Of a DNA stretch of 64,000 bases, positions 53,758-64,000 are shown piece by piece. A program made the position numbers and the translations under genes. This stretch comes from Paenibacillus sp. RC334 (lineage in GTDB: Bacteria; Bacillota; Bacilli; Paenibacillales; Paenibacillaceae). The stretch lies in the NCBI RefSeq assembly GCF_030034735.1, contig NZ_CP125370.1, positions 186,001 through 250,000 of the forward strand, in the 5' to 3' direction. Below the pieces are notes generated by a model that saw nothing but the letters and a program-made list of their open reading frames with translations, was not told where the DNA came from and made no database searches. How positions within the stretch are numbered: the first letter of the stretch is position 1; every line of letters begins with the position of its first letter.

Positions 53758-53973
53758 ATGTACAATTCACGGAAAAAGCCAATGGATGAGATTCCTGAGG
53801 AAATTACAACTGTCTGGAATTGCGCCAGTGATACGTGCAACGGATGGATGCGGGATAATTTCGCTTTTTCTGTCGAGCCGACATGCCCCATTTGCGGTTC
53901 TGCCATGGTGAAGGGCGAGAAAAAGCTGGCCGTTTTGAATAATACGAGCTTTAATCATACCAAACAATCCTAA
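53758..53973 (+). CDS. ydjO: cold-inducible YdjO-like zinc-ribbon protein
   Basis: 71 residues from the ATG at 53758, seven bases after agagg; an ATG six bases earlier is too close. Four cysteines in VWNCASDTCNGWMRDNF and PTCPICGSAMV form a likely zinc ribbon. It matches the size and pattern of B. subtilis YdjO, which is induced by cold together with Csp proteins. Function otherwise unknown. Confidence 0.85.
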   Translation: MYNSRKKPMDEIPEEITTVWNCASDTCNGWMRDNFAFSVEPTCPICGSAMVKGEKKLAVLNNTSFNHTKQS

Positions 53974-53996
53974 TTGGATATATGTTTGTAGTAAAG

Positions 53997-54036
53997 GATG
54001 CCCCATAGCCGCTAACGGCGCTGAGGCGTCTTTTTT
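53997..54036 (+). terminator. terminator of ydjO-like gene
   Basis: gatgcccca (53997-54005) pairs with tgaggcgtc (54022-54030) around an inner gccg/cggc stem; six T follow. Confidence 0.75.
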
Positions 54037-54124
54037 GTTTTTTGGAGAATGCACCGCAAGGTGCTATTTTTTTGTACATCAGGATTTTGCAAAATCCTCA
54101 CGTATGAATGTCTTGGTTCTCCGA

Positions 54125-54946
54125 TTATGGCATGGGGGAAGGTTGAGATAGTATGCTCAGTAAGGTGGAATTAAATTCGGGGAGCGCGTCGTAGAATACA
54201 GCATGACCGCTTCGTTCAAAAGGAATAAGCCTCGATCCGGCAATTCCTTTTTGGGTTTCGATTGCCAGCGGGAAAGGGCAGACCTGATCCAGCTTCCCGT
54301 GTAAAATCCAGGTAGGTACACGGATATATGGCAGATCCGGACGTAAATCAGAATCACGCAGTGAATATAAAGTGAAGGCCATGCTGTTGACAGAGGATGC
54401 AAAGCCTTGGTCACGTATCCAATCGCGTAAGCTCTGGCTGACGGGGTTGGCAAACAATAGTTCGCCAAATGAAGTGACCAGTTGCGGTCGATCTGTATAG
54501 GCTTGCTTGATGAGCTTATCCACCTCCGTGACCGGAGTGCCTTGAGGAAAGTCGCTGGATTGAGTGAAACGGGGCGTAGCTGCTCCAAGAAGAATAAGCT
54601 GAGTGACTCCAAATCCCCGGTGCCTGCTCATATAGCGTACGACAACAGCCCCTCCCATGGAAAAACCAATCAGCCGCACCTGTCTTAGCTGGAGCGACTG
54701 AATGACAGCTAGCAGATCGTCCGCAAGCCGATCATAGTTATAGCTTTGCCACGGTCGATCTGACCTGCCGAATCCCCGAAGATCCACCTGAATACAGCGA
54801 TACCCGTAAGAAGGCAGCAGAGCCGCCTGATATTCGTACATTCGATGATCCAGCGGCCATCCGTGCACCATCAGAATGGGGATGCCATCTCCTGTATCTT
54901 CTACATACAGCTTGACGCCGCGTTCTACCTCAACATAATATCCCAT
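54125..54946 (-). CDS. alpha/beta hydrolase
   Basis: 273 residues from the ATG at 54946, behind aagggg; the GTG nine bases before lies in the site. The fold is shown by oxyanion motif HGWPLD, DLRGFGRSDRP, nucleophile Ser near residue 96 in IGFSMGGAVV, Asp in LHGKLDQVCPF and catalytic His in RSGHAVFY. Soluble and cytosolic. It resembles non-heme haloperoxidase/esterase-type enzymes; the substrate is open. Monocistronic. Confidence 0.9.
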   Translation of the reverse strand: MGYYVEVERGVKLYVEDTGDGIPILMVHGWPLDHRMYEYQAALLPSYGYRCIQVDLRGFGRSDRPWQSYNYDRLADDLLAVIQSLQLRQVRLIGFSMGGAVVVRYMSRHRGFGVTQLILLGAATPRFTQSSDFPQGTPVTEVDKLIKQAYTDRPQLVTSFGELLFANPVSQSLRDWIRDQGFASSVNSMAFTLYSLRDSDLRPDLPYIRVPTWILHGKLDQVCPFPLAIETQKGIAGSRLIPFERSGHAVFYDALPEFNSTLLSILSQPSPMP

Positions 54947-55133
54947 TGCTTTCACCCCTTTAGAGTCACGAAAATTCGTTCTTTTTCACATATATGTACC
55001 CGGGGCTTAGCTCATTCGAAAAAGGGATGGCAGCAGTCACGATTTGAACGTATTGATTGTTAAAAAATGTATGTCATCCCGTATAGCGATAAGATATAAT
55101 GATGGGATGAAATAGCAACGGGAGAGTGGAACC

Positions 55134-55463
55134 ATGGCACCATCAAAAACTTTAAAATGGATTACAGGCGGTCTAGAGCTATTTTTAGCTATTCCTGTTT
55201 TGGGTGGATTCATCGTCTTAAACTCTGCGTATACCGTATTGTTTTTTATGATGATTTTCCATATTGTTACATTAGTGCTCTCGGTGGTAAACAAGGAGGC
55301 CTATTATGGATCTATCTTAGGGATCGTGACCTCTGTTGTCGGATGGATTCCGTTCGTGGGATGGTTAATGCATTTGTTTTCAGGTATATTTTTGATGATT
55401 ACCGCAGCACAGCAGCCGCGTTATCAAGATCGCAACTCCTACGATGATTATTATCGTTACTAA
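55134..55463 (+). CDS. small membrane protein of unknown function
   Basis: 109 residues with three to four hydrophobic helices (ITGGLELFLAIPVLGGFIVL, then TVLFFMMIFHIVTLVLSVVN and a third around residues 60-90) and a Tyr/Asp/Arg-rich tail ending DDYYRY. It resembles DUF4064-like small membrane proteins but the match is loose. Site cgggagagtggaacc. It diverges from the hydrolase gene. Confidence 0.65.
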   Translation: MAPSKTLKWITGGLELFLAIPVLGGFIVLNSAYTVLFFMMIFHIVTLVLSVVNKEAYYGSILGIVTSVVGWIPFVGWLMHLFSGIFLMITAAQQPRYQDRNSYDDYYRY

Positions 55464-55648
55464 AGTACAGACAGTTGAATCAGCAACCTGCTCTGTGGGA
55501 TTACGCCGCTTGTGAACATTTTGTGTGAAGTGAGAAGAAGGCTCTGTTGTTAAGAGAGCTTTGCGAAACGAATACAGTATCTGTAAAATGAAAATATAGT
55601 TACTCGTTGTTGCATAAAGCTAGACAAGTAACTACATCATTTCATACA

Positions 55649-55947
55649 GAGTTGTACAAGCTCGTGCCGGAAGATCCGGTATCGGACGTTTCGCAGTTGT
55701 CACGTTTCCGAAATCATCGGTTGGGAAGTACGTATTGAAACATGTGGTCCGTCAGTGCATTGAGCAGGGCCTGGAGATAAGCAAAACCATTCTCATGGAC
55801 GCGACATACGCGTATGTAGGCAGCCAAAAACAGAGGCCGCTCAACGTACTGGGAGTGCAGCTAAGCGCTGTTTTGCTTCGTCGCCAAACAGCAGTCAAAG
55901 CTGGTAAGAAACTGCCCAAGTTGCCGTACGTCAAAAGCAACAAGTAA
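55649..55947 (+). pseudogene. IS1182-like transposase remnant
   Basis: Frame one gives ELYKLVPEDPVSDVSQLSRF then RNHRLG. After a frame change near 55725, frame two gives KYVLKHVVRQCIEQGLEISK and TILMDATYAYVGS, where the Asp belongs to the DDE-type core. Then a short tail and stop. This is the N-proximal part of an IS1182/IS5-like transposase, decayed by a frameshift and deletion. No terminal inverted repeats were found. Confidence 0.65.
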
Positions 55948-55966
55948 AGAAAAAATCGAGCAGAGC

Positions 55967-56007
55967 AAAAGTAGCCCCTCCTCGGTAGAGGATGGACTAC
56001 TTTTTTT
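55967..56007. terminator. terminator between transposase remnant and collagen-like gene
   Basis: aaaagtag (55967-55974) and ctactttt (55997-56004) flank inner cctc/gagg pairing with loop ggta; T runs lie on the plus side and a short one on the minus side, so it can serve the collagen-like gene. Confidence 0.7.
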
Positions 56008-56044
56008 GTATTACATTAGCTTTAATTCCGGTTCTGAGTCTCGT

Positions 56045-59875
<3,831 letters not shown>

Positions 59876-59933
59876 CTATCACTAATGCCACCTCTTCTAT
59901 AACTAGTATTGAGATTCGAATGTTCACGATTTA

Positions 59934-59960
59934 TATAATATGTAACATCTATATATACGT
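59934..59960 (-). promoter_or_regulatory. sigma-K-like promoter of the collagen-like gene
   Basis: On the minus strand AC (59960-59959), 16 bases, catattata (59942-59934) fits the sigma-K pattern AC-N16/17-CATANNNTA at every defined position. Confidence 0.65.
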
Positions 59961-60020
59961 GTGGACATTTCCTATGTGATAAAAACCCCTTTTGATAAGG
60001 GAGCCTTTTTTGTGGGGCAC

Positions 60021-60068
60021 AAAAAATACCGCTCCGCCTGCCGAAAAAGCAGGGGAGCGGTATTTTTT
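60021..60068. terminator. strong bidirectional terminator
   Basis: aaaaaataccgctcc (60021-60035) pairs exactly with ggagcggtatttttt (60054-60068), inner ctgc/gcag also pairs. It closes the minus-strand secreted-protein gene. Confidence 0.85.
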
Positions 60069-60139
60069 TAATTCGTATGCTTTTGTATGGGAAAGCCGGA
60101 TCATGAGAAACGTTACGGGTAGCTGTATGTGATGACAGG

Positions 60140-60910
60140 TTACTTCGTTGCCGCTGACTTAGCTGGAGCTTTACTTGTTCCTACTGGCGGTTGGGACGGT
60201 TTAACGCCGTTTACTAAATCCGTAACTATTTTCTCTAGGTTAGAGATTCGATTGTTGTATTCGGTGTCAGTAACTTTACCGTTTTTCTTTTCTTCAGCCA
60301 TCCTCGATTTCGTGTCGGAAACGAGCAAACTAATGACTTCTTTCACGTTCACGCTTTGTGCCTTTGCGATCGCAGCGAGCGTTTTACCGGCTTTCAATTG
60401 TGTGTTCAGTTCGCTGGAAGATAGACCTAGCAGCTTCAAAAGGGCTTTATTCTCCGCATAATTACCGCCCGCCGCTTTCGGGCCGTTGGCATCGCCAGGA
60501 AGTACATTCCCTTTGGCGGCGAGCAGTTTCTCGGCCATAGCGGAATAGTCCGTTGTATTGGATGCGTTAGCTCCGGCAGGAGGATTTTCCTTCAGCCATG
60601 TGGAGAGATTCGTTTTCAGCTTTTCTTTGGACACGCCTTGCTTCTCAGCCACTTCACCCAAGGTGTTTTGTTTAAGTTGGGTTCTAAGCGCATCGTTATC
60701 AAGGGACAATAGCTTGCCCAGCTTGTCCTGAAATTGACCGATTTGTCCAAATTGTCCTTGTGCATCCGTAGGCGGCTTTTGTGAAGCATTAGCAGATTTG
60801 TCAGCTGTAGCGGCAGCAGCGTGAACCGCGCCCGCAGAATAAAGTGCTCCACCTCCTAGAAATGCCAATGCCATCGTTCCAGCCAAAATTGCTTTCCTGG
60901 TGTTCTTCAT
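60140..60910 (-). CDS. secreted helical repeat protein
   Basis: 256 residues from the ATG at 60910, nine bases after aaggtgg; an ATG six bases earlier is too close. Signal peptide ends near AVHAAAA. Two copies of a helical module follow: LRTQLKQNTLGEVAEKQGVS and LNTQLKAGKTLAAIAKAQSV, with Gln/Gly- and Ala/Pro-rich linkers. The same module is in the secreted protein at 43604-44002. The tail is rich in Pro, Lys and Ala. Role unknown, probably extracellular or cell-wall associated. Confidence 0.75.
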   Translation of the reverse strand: MKNTRKAILAGTMALAFLGGGALYSAGAVHAAAATADKSANASQKPPTDAQGQFGQIGQFQDKLGKLLSLDNDALRTQLKQNTLGEVAEKQGVSKEKLKTNLSTWLKENPPAGANASNTTDYSAMAEKLLAAKGNVLPGDANGPKAAGGNYAENKALLKLLGLSSSELNTQLKAGKTLAAIAKAQSVNVKEVISLLVSDTKSRMAEEKKNGKVTDTEYNNRISNLEKIVTDLVNGVKPSQPPVGTSKAPAKSAATK

Positions 60911-61128
60911 CTTCATTTTCCACCTTTCGGTTAGGGTGTGTTTGGTACGAGATTTATCATAAGATATGAACTTGAATGCTGTCTGAGTGCAAGCTGAGCA
61001 TTTGCTGAATAGGTTTTTTTTGGGCGGCATGACTAAAATTTTAACTGAACATTTACTTGTATTATGTGTATTAAGTGATATAATACACTATATGCACGAT
61101 AGATGCAGCGGATTAGGGGGAAAAACCC

Positions 61129-61542
61129 ATGGAAGAGCAAAGGGTTGGCTCGCTTCGGTTTTTAATTGATTTTAGCCAGCCATTATATGAACAAATATTA
61201 AATCAGGTACGAAGCTCCATTGCCAAAGGGGAGATTGAAATGGGAAGCAAAATGCCGTCCGTTCGTGATCTGGCACAGGAATTGCGTATGAATCCGAATA
61301 CTGTGATGCGGGCGTATCAGGAGCTGGAGCGGGACGGACTGACTGAGAAGCGGCGCGGCTTGGGAACCTATGTTACGTCGTCCAGTGAGCGGGTAGACAG
61401 CTTTCGGGAACAACTGGCCCTGACGTATATAGATCAGTTCCTGGGACAGATGAGCAGTCTGGGGCTGTCATGGGAGGATGTACAGCGGTATATAGGAAGC
61501 AAACAGAACGGGAAAGATGACGAAGGAGGCGAAGGGGCATGA
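61129..61542 (+). CDS. GntR-family regulator, YtrA subfamily
   Basis: 137 residues. Winged helix: PLYEQILNQVRSSIAKGEIE, KMPSVRDLAQELRMNPNTVM, RAYQELERDGLTEKRRGLGT. The short C-terminal dimer region is the YtrA type found next to ABC exporters. Site aggggg lies 10-12 bases upstream. It overlaps the ATPase start (ATGA), so it is the first gene of an autoregulated ABC operon, usually responsive to cell-wall-active antibiotics. Confidence 0.9.
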   Translation: MEEQRVGSLRFLIDFSQPLYEQILNQVRSSIAKGEIEMGSKMPSVRDLAQELRMNPNTVMRAYQELERDGLTEKRRGLGTYVTSSSERVDSFREQLALTYIDQFLGQMSSLGLSWEDVQRYIGSKQNGKDDEGGEGA

Positions 61543-62252
61543 CGGAATCTATTGTGGTTGCGAGTCATCTGACGAAGCAATATGAAAGTAAAAAAGCGCT
61601 GGACCACTTGGATGTCGTCATTCCGGCGGGACGCATTGTAGGGGTGCTTGGACCCAATGGTTGCGGGAAGTCAAGCTTGTTTCGGGCGATCACCGGATTG
61701 ATTCGGCCGGACGGAGGCGAGCTTTACGTGTTGGGGCAAAAGCCCGGTTGGGAAACCAACCGTGGCATATCCTACCTGCCTGACCGGGCCCGCTGGTACC
61801 CCAATCATACGGTGCAGCAGACACTGGAGTGGGGACAGTCCTTTTTGCCCGGCTTTAATATGAAGGATGCGCATAAGCTGGCTGATCATATGGACGTAGA
61901 GTTGGAGTTGAAAATGACCGGGTTGAGCCGCGGGCAGGAGGCCCGTGTGCTGCTGATTCTGTGTCTGGCGCGTGAGGTTCCGCTTATGATCCTGGATGAA
62001 CCCTTTGCTGGCATTGATGTCCTTTCCAGAGAAGCAATCGTGGCCGGTATTATTGATTATTTGGAGGATCGGCAGCAATCCATACTCATGAGTACACATG
62101 ATATTCAGGAAGTGGAAGGTTTATTTGATTACACGATTATGATGGACCGCGGACGGGTGATATGGTCCGGTGATTCGGATGATCTACGTGGAGAGCATGG
62201 ATCACTGAATCAGGTGTTCCGCAATTTGTACAAAAAGGAGTGGAAGGCGTGA
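61539..62252 (+). CDS. ABC transporter ATP-binding protein
   Basis: 237 residues. Walker A GPNGCGKSSLFRAITG, signature-like GLSRGQEARVLLILC (Gly-Gln-Glu in place of the usual Gly-Gly-Gln), Walker B LMILDEPFAGIDVLS, H loop STHDIQEVEG. It overlaps the GntR gene by four bases and the permease start by four. The pair is a YtrB-like exporter or resistance ATPase. Confidence 0.92.
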   Translation: MTESIVVASHLTKQYESKKALDHLDVVIPAGRIVGVLGPNGCGKSSLFRAITGLIRPDGGELYVLGQKPGWETNRGISYLPDRARWYPNHTVQQTLEWGQSFLPGFNMKDAHKLADHMDVELELKMTGLSRGQEARVLLILCLAREVPLMILDEPFAGIDVLSREAIVAGIIDYLEDRQQSILMSTHDIQEVEGLFDYTIMMDRGRVIWSGDSDDLRGEHGSLNQVFRNLYKKEWKA

Positions 62253-63016
62253 ATTCATCAGGGCTGTTCAAAGATTTGATACGCCATGAATTTCGAAATA
62301 AAGGAAGCTGGAGAAAGCAGAGCCGCAATCGACTGCCCAGAACGTGGAGACTTGTATATTTCTCACTATTTCTAATTGCGGCGTTCGTTATTTCCTTGTA
62401 TTTCGCGCTTCACAACCAACTCGAATTGACAAGGCTGTGGTATGTCACCCTAGGCTTGCCGTACATGATCATTTTCATGGGTGTGGGAAGTCTGAGAAGA
62501 GAATGGGAGAATGACACCTACGGATGGTGGCTGACCCTGCCCTATCCGCGCATGTGGCTGATTAGCGCCAAATGGATTGCTGCTATTTTACAAGCCATGG
62601 TCGTGACATTGTTCCTGTTTGTGGTAGGTTCTCTGTACGCGCTGTTCATCTCATCAACCATCCAGCCTTATACGTTTGCGGATGCAGCGTCCTTTATTAT
62701 AGCTGGATTGAACTGGTTTGTGATGATTATCGCTTTCACACCGTTTGTTATTGCGCTGGGTCTGCTGACGGCCAGTACCAAATACAGCACTTTGCGGCCG
62801 ATTAGCCCGATACTGTGGATTCTTTTGATGGGTGGTGGGAGTGTCTTTTATTGGTCAGGCGATCAGGGGCTTTATGAGCAGTTTGACCATGTTCAGACAG
62901 GACAATGGTTTCCTTTTACTTGGCATTTCCCGGTTGCGGTGTTGATCAGTTGGGTTGCTGCATACGCATTAATCCGCTTGAACGCTTATTTGCTGGAGAA
63001 AAGGCTGTCAATTTAG
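62249..63016 (+). CDS. ABC transporter permease
   Basis: 255 residues from a GTG seven bases after aaggag. About six membrane helices after a basic N terminus (LIRHEFRNKGSWRKQSRNRL). The motif REWENDTYGWWLTLPYPR resembles ABC-2-type permeases associated with GntR regulators. Partner of the preceding ATPase; substrate unknown. Confidence 0.85.
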   Translation: MNSSGLFKDLIRHEFRNKGSWRKQSRNRLPRTWRLVYFSLFLIAAFVISLYFALHNQLELTRLWYVTLGLPYMIIFMGVGSLRREWENDTYGWWLTLPYPRMWLISAKWIAAILQAMVVTLFLFVVGSLYALFISSTIQPYTFADAASFIIAGLNWFVMIIAFTPFVIALGLLTASTKYSTLRPISPILWILLMGGGSVFYWSGDQGLYEQFDHVQTGQWFPFTWHFPVAVLISWVAAYALIRLNAYLLEKRLSI

Positions 63017-63057
63017 CAAACGATCCAATGACATATATATAGGAAGGGAGTTTCACT

Positions 63058-63543
63058 ATGGCGACGATATTCATCTATGCATTGTTGGCTGTTTTGGTGG
63101 GGCTGATGATCTGGTTGAGAACCAAAAGACGAGGGGGGCCGGTCAAAGGAAACGGAGTGCGTCTTTTGCTTCCCTTGTTTATAGCATTCCCACTCATGAT
63201 GATGTCTGTGTACCAATTGATGCATATTCCCGGCCAAACGCATGCGCTTCCCGCCTTTTGGGAGCTGCTGGCTGCCGGGCTGTTAGGTGCGGTGTTTGGT
63301 TACGTCATTCTGCTGCATACGGCATATGAGAGACGGGACGACGGACACATTTATCCCAAGCCGAACCAATATTTTAAATACATTATTATCTCCATTATTT
63401 TGCTTCGCGTCGTTTTGACCCAGTATCTTAGTAGCTTGGGTACGACCGAGATTAGTCTACTGGCGATTACGATGGCGGTCGTCTACATCTCCATCTGGCG
63501 GATTGGGAGCTTCGTTAAGTTTCGGAGAACGTTATCGGTATAA
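63058..63543 (+). CDS. CcdC-like (DUF1453) membrane protein
   Basis: 161 residues with four to five hydrophobic helices. The segment YERRDDGHIYPKPNQYFKYI is characteristic of the DUF1453/CcdC family; in B. subtilis CcdC neighbours cytochrome c maturation genes. Site ggaagggagtttcact. Probably last gene of the GntR/ABC operon, 41 bases after the permease, though a separate promoter cannot be excluded. Confidence 0.8.
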   Translation: MATIFIYALLAVLVGLMIWLRTKRRGGPVKGNGVRLLLPLFIAFPLMMMSVYQLMHIPGQTHALPAFWELLAAGLLGAVFGYVILLHTAYERRDDGHIYPKPNQYFKYIIISIILLRVVLTQYLSSLGTTEISLLAITMAVVYISIWRIGSFVKFRRTLSV

Positions 63544-63824
63544 ATGGTATAAATCGTGTAAAGAAGCGGGTTTTCTGTTCAAAAGCGTTCATTCGCTTGG
63601 TGATAGAACCTGTTTCTTTGTGGCTTCATCATAAATTCAACGGGCCACAAGTATAAAAATTTGAAAGGAGGGAGCATTGAGGTTTCAAAAGAATCGATTG
63701 GGGTTTAAAGGATAGGAGAGGATGTTGTAAATTATTTTTTTTCGTGGTAAGCTGTAACCATATTAGTTACATAAAAGGGAATCGTTTTCCATATTATTTT
63801 ATAAGATGAGAGGGGCTTACATTC

Positions 63825-64000
63825 ATGAAAAAACATACGGTTACCGCTGCACTCGCGGGCTTGCTTGTGCTATCTTCTGCTGTACCGGCCTTAGCTGCCG
63901 AGGTAAAACCCGCTACAGGTATTCAGGTTTGGGTAGATGGCAAGAAAGAGGCTTATCAGATCGCTCCTATTGTGAGAAATAAGCAGGTCTTAATTCCTTT
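63825..64000 (+). CDS. secreted stalk-domain-like protein, 3' truncated
   Basis: 58 codons before the window ends. Signal peptide KKHTVTAALAGLLVLSSAVP with likely cleavage after LAA. The mature start TGIQVWVDGKKEAYQIAPIV then QVLIPF resembles the copper amine oxidase N-terminal (stalk) domain common in Paenibacillus exported proteins. Site gagagggg. The rest lies outside the window. Confidence 0.7.
   Translation, partial: MKKHTVTAALAGLLVLSSAVPALAAEVKPATGIQVWVDGKKEAYQIAPIVRNKQVLIP

Noticed and set aside
55464..55648. Possible further transposase or terminal repeat left of the IS1182-like remnant.
   Set aside because: No matching inverted repeats or protein similarity could be recognised in this stretch.
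63560..63620. Possible hairpin after the CcdC-like gene as operon terminator.
   Set aside because: The pairing between gcgggttttct and agaacctgttt is weak and interrupted; I could not support it.

Overview
The window looks like chromosomal DNA of a Paenibacillus, most likely of the P. polymyxa group. This is inferred from gene content: a gerA-type spore germination operon, a collagen-like exosporium-type protein behind a sigma-K-like promoter, a CspB/YdjO cold-shock pair, a YtrA-type GntR/ABC operon, many transporters and AraC/LacI sugar regulators, and Firmicute-type ribosome binding sites with frequent GTG and TTG starts. No rRNA or tRNA genes were seen. Both ends cut a gene: a PTS permease on the left and a secreted stalk-domain-like protein on the right.

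Layout. 1-9.9 kb: PTS EIICB tail coupled to an endonuclease/exonuclease/phosphatase-family enzyme; MFS exporter; DinB-like protein; autoregulated-looking MarR regulator; GlnK/GlnL-like two-component pair divergent from a dicarboxylate/glutamate symporter; soluble PAS-PAS chemoreceptor. 10-16.7 kb: DUF1304 protein and a complete peptide ABC importer operon with a downstream hypothetical gene. 16.7-22 kb: DUF4328 protein with a Lon-like S16 protease, GNAT acetyltransferase, pyruvate phosphate dikinase. 22-28.5 kb: a sugar ABC locus whose two permeases survive only as fragments, with an orphan LytTR regulator, a small unknown gene and a secreted protein between the fragments; then an AraC regulator and a Gfo/Idh/MocA dehydrogenase. 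28.6-32.4 kb: alpha-carbonic anhydrase, HxlR regulator with divergent MFS exporter, aldo/keto reductase. 32.5-36.9 kb: sucrose regulon (LacI-type repressor, sucrose-6-phosphate hydrolase, EIIBC) with three near-identical operators.

37-42 kb is accessory. Two small secreted or anchored proteins are followed by a terminator, the 5' stub of a probable group IIC intron and a 542-bp second copy of part of the sucrose permease gene. Next comes an HTH-TPR-like receptor of RRNPP type with an overlapping 40-residue exported propeptide, which I read as an undescribed quorum-sensing pair. Beside it lie a one-spacer type I-C-like CRISPR remnant with an abutting 52-bp palindrome and a frameshifted AraC gene.

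42-50 kb: pyruvate kinase, a small secreted protein, and a germinant receptor operon (A, C, small D-like gene, two tandem B subunits) in which the A and small genes carry single-base frameshifts. 50-55.5 kb: GH43 arabinanase-like secreted enzyme, cold-shock genes, alpha/beta hydrolase. 55.6-60 kb: transposase remnant and the 1262-residue collagen-like gene. 60-64 kb: secreted repeat protein, GntR/ABC/permease/CcdC-like operon, and the truncated final gene.
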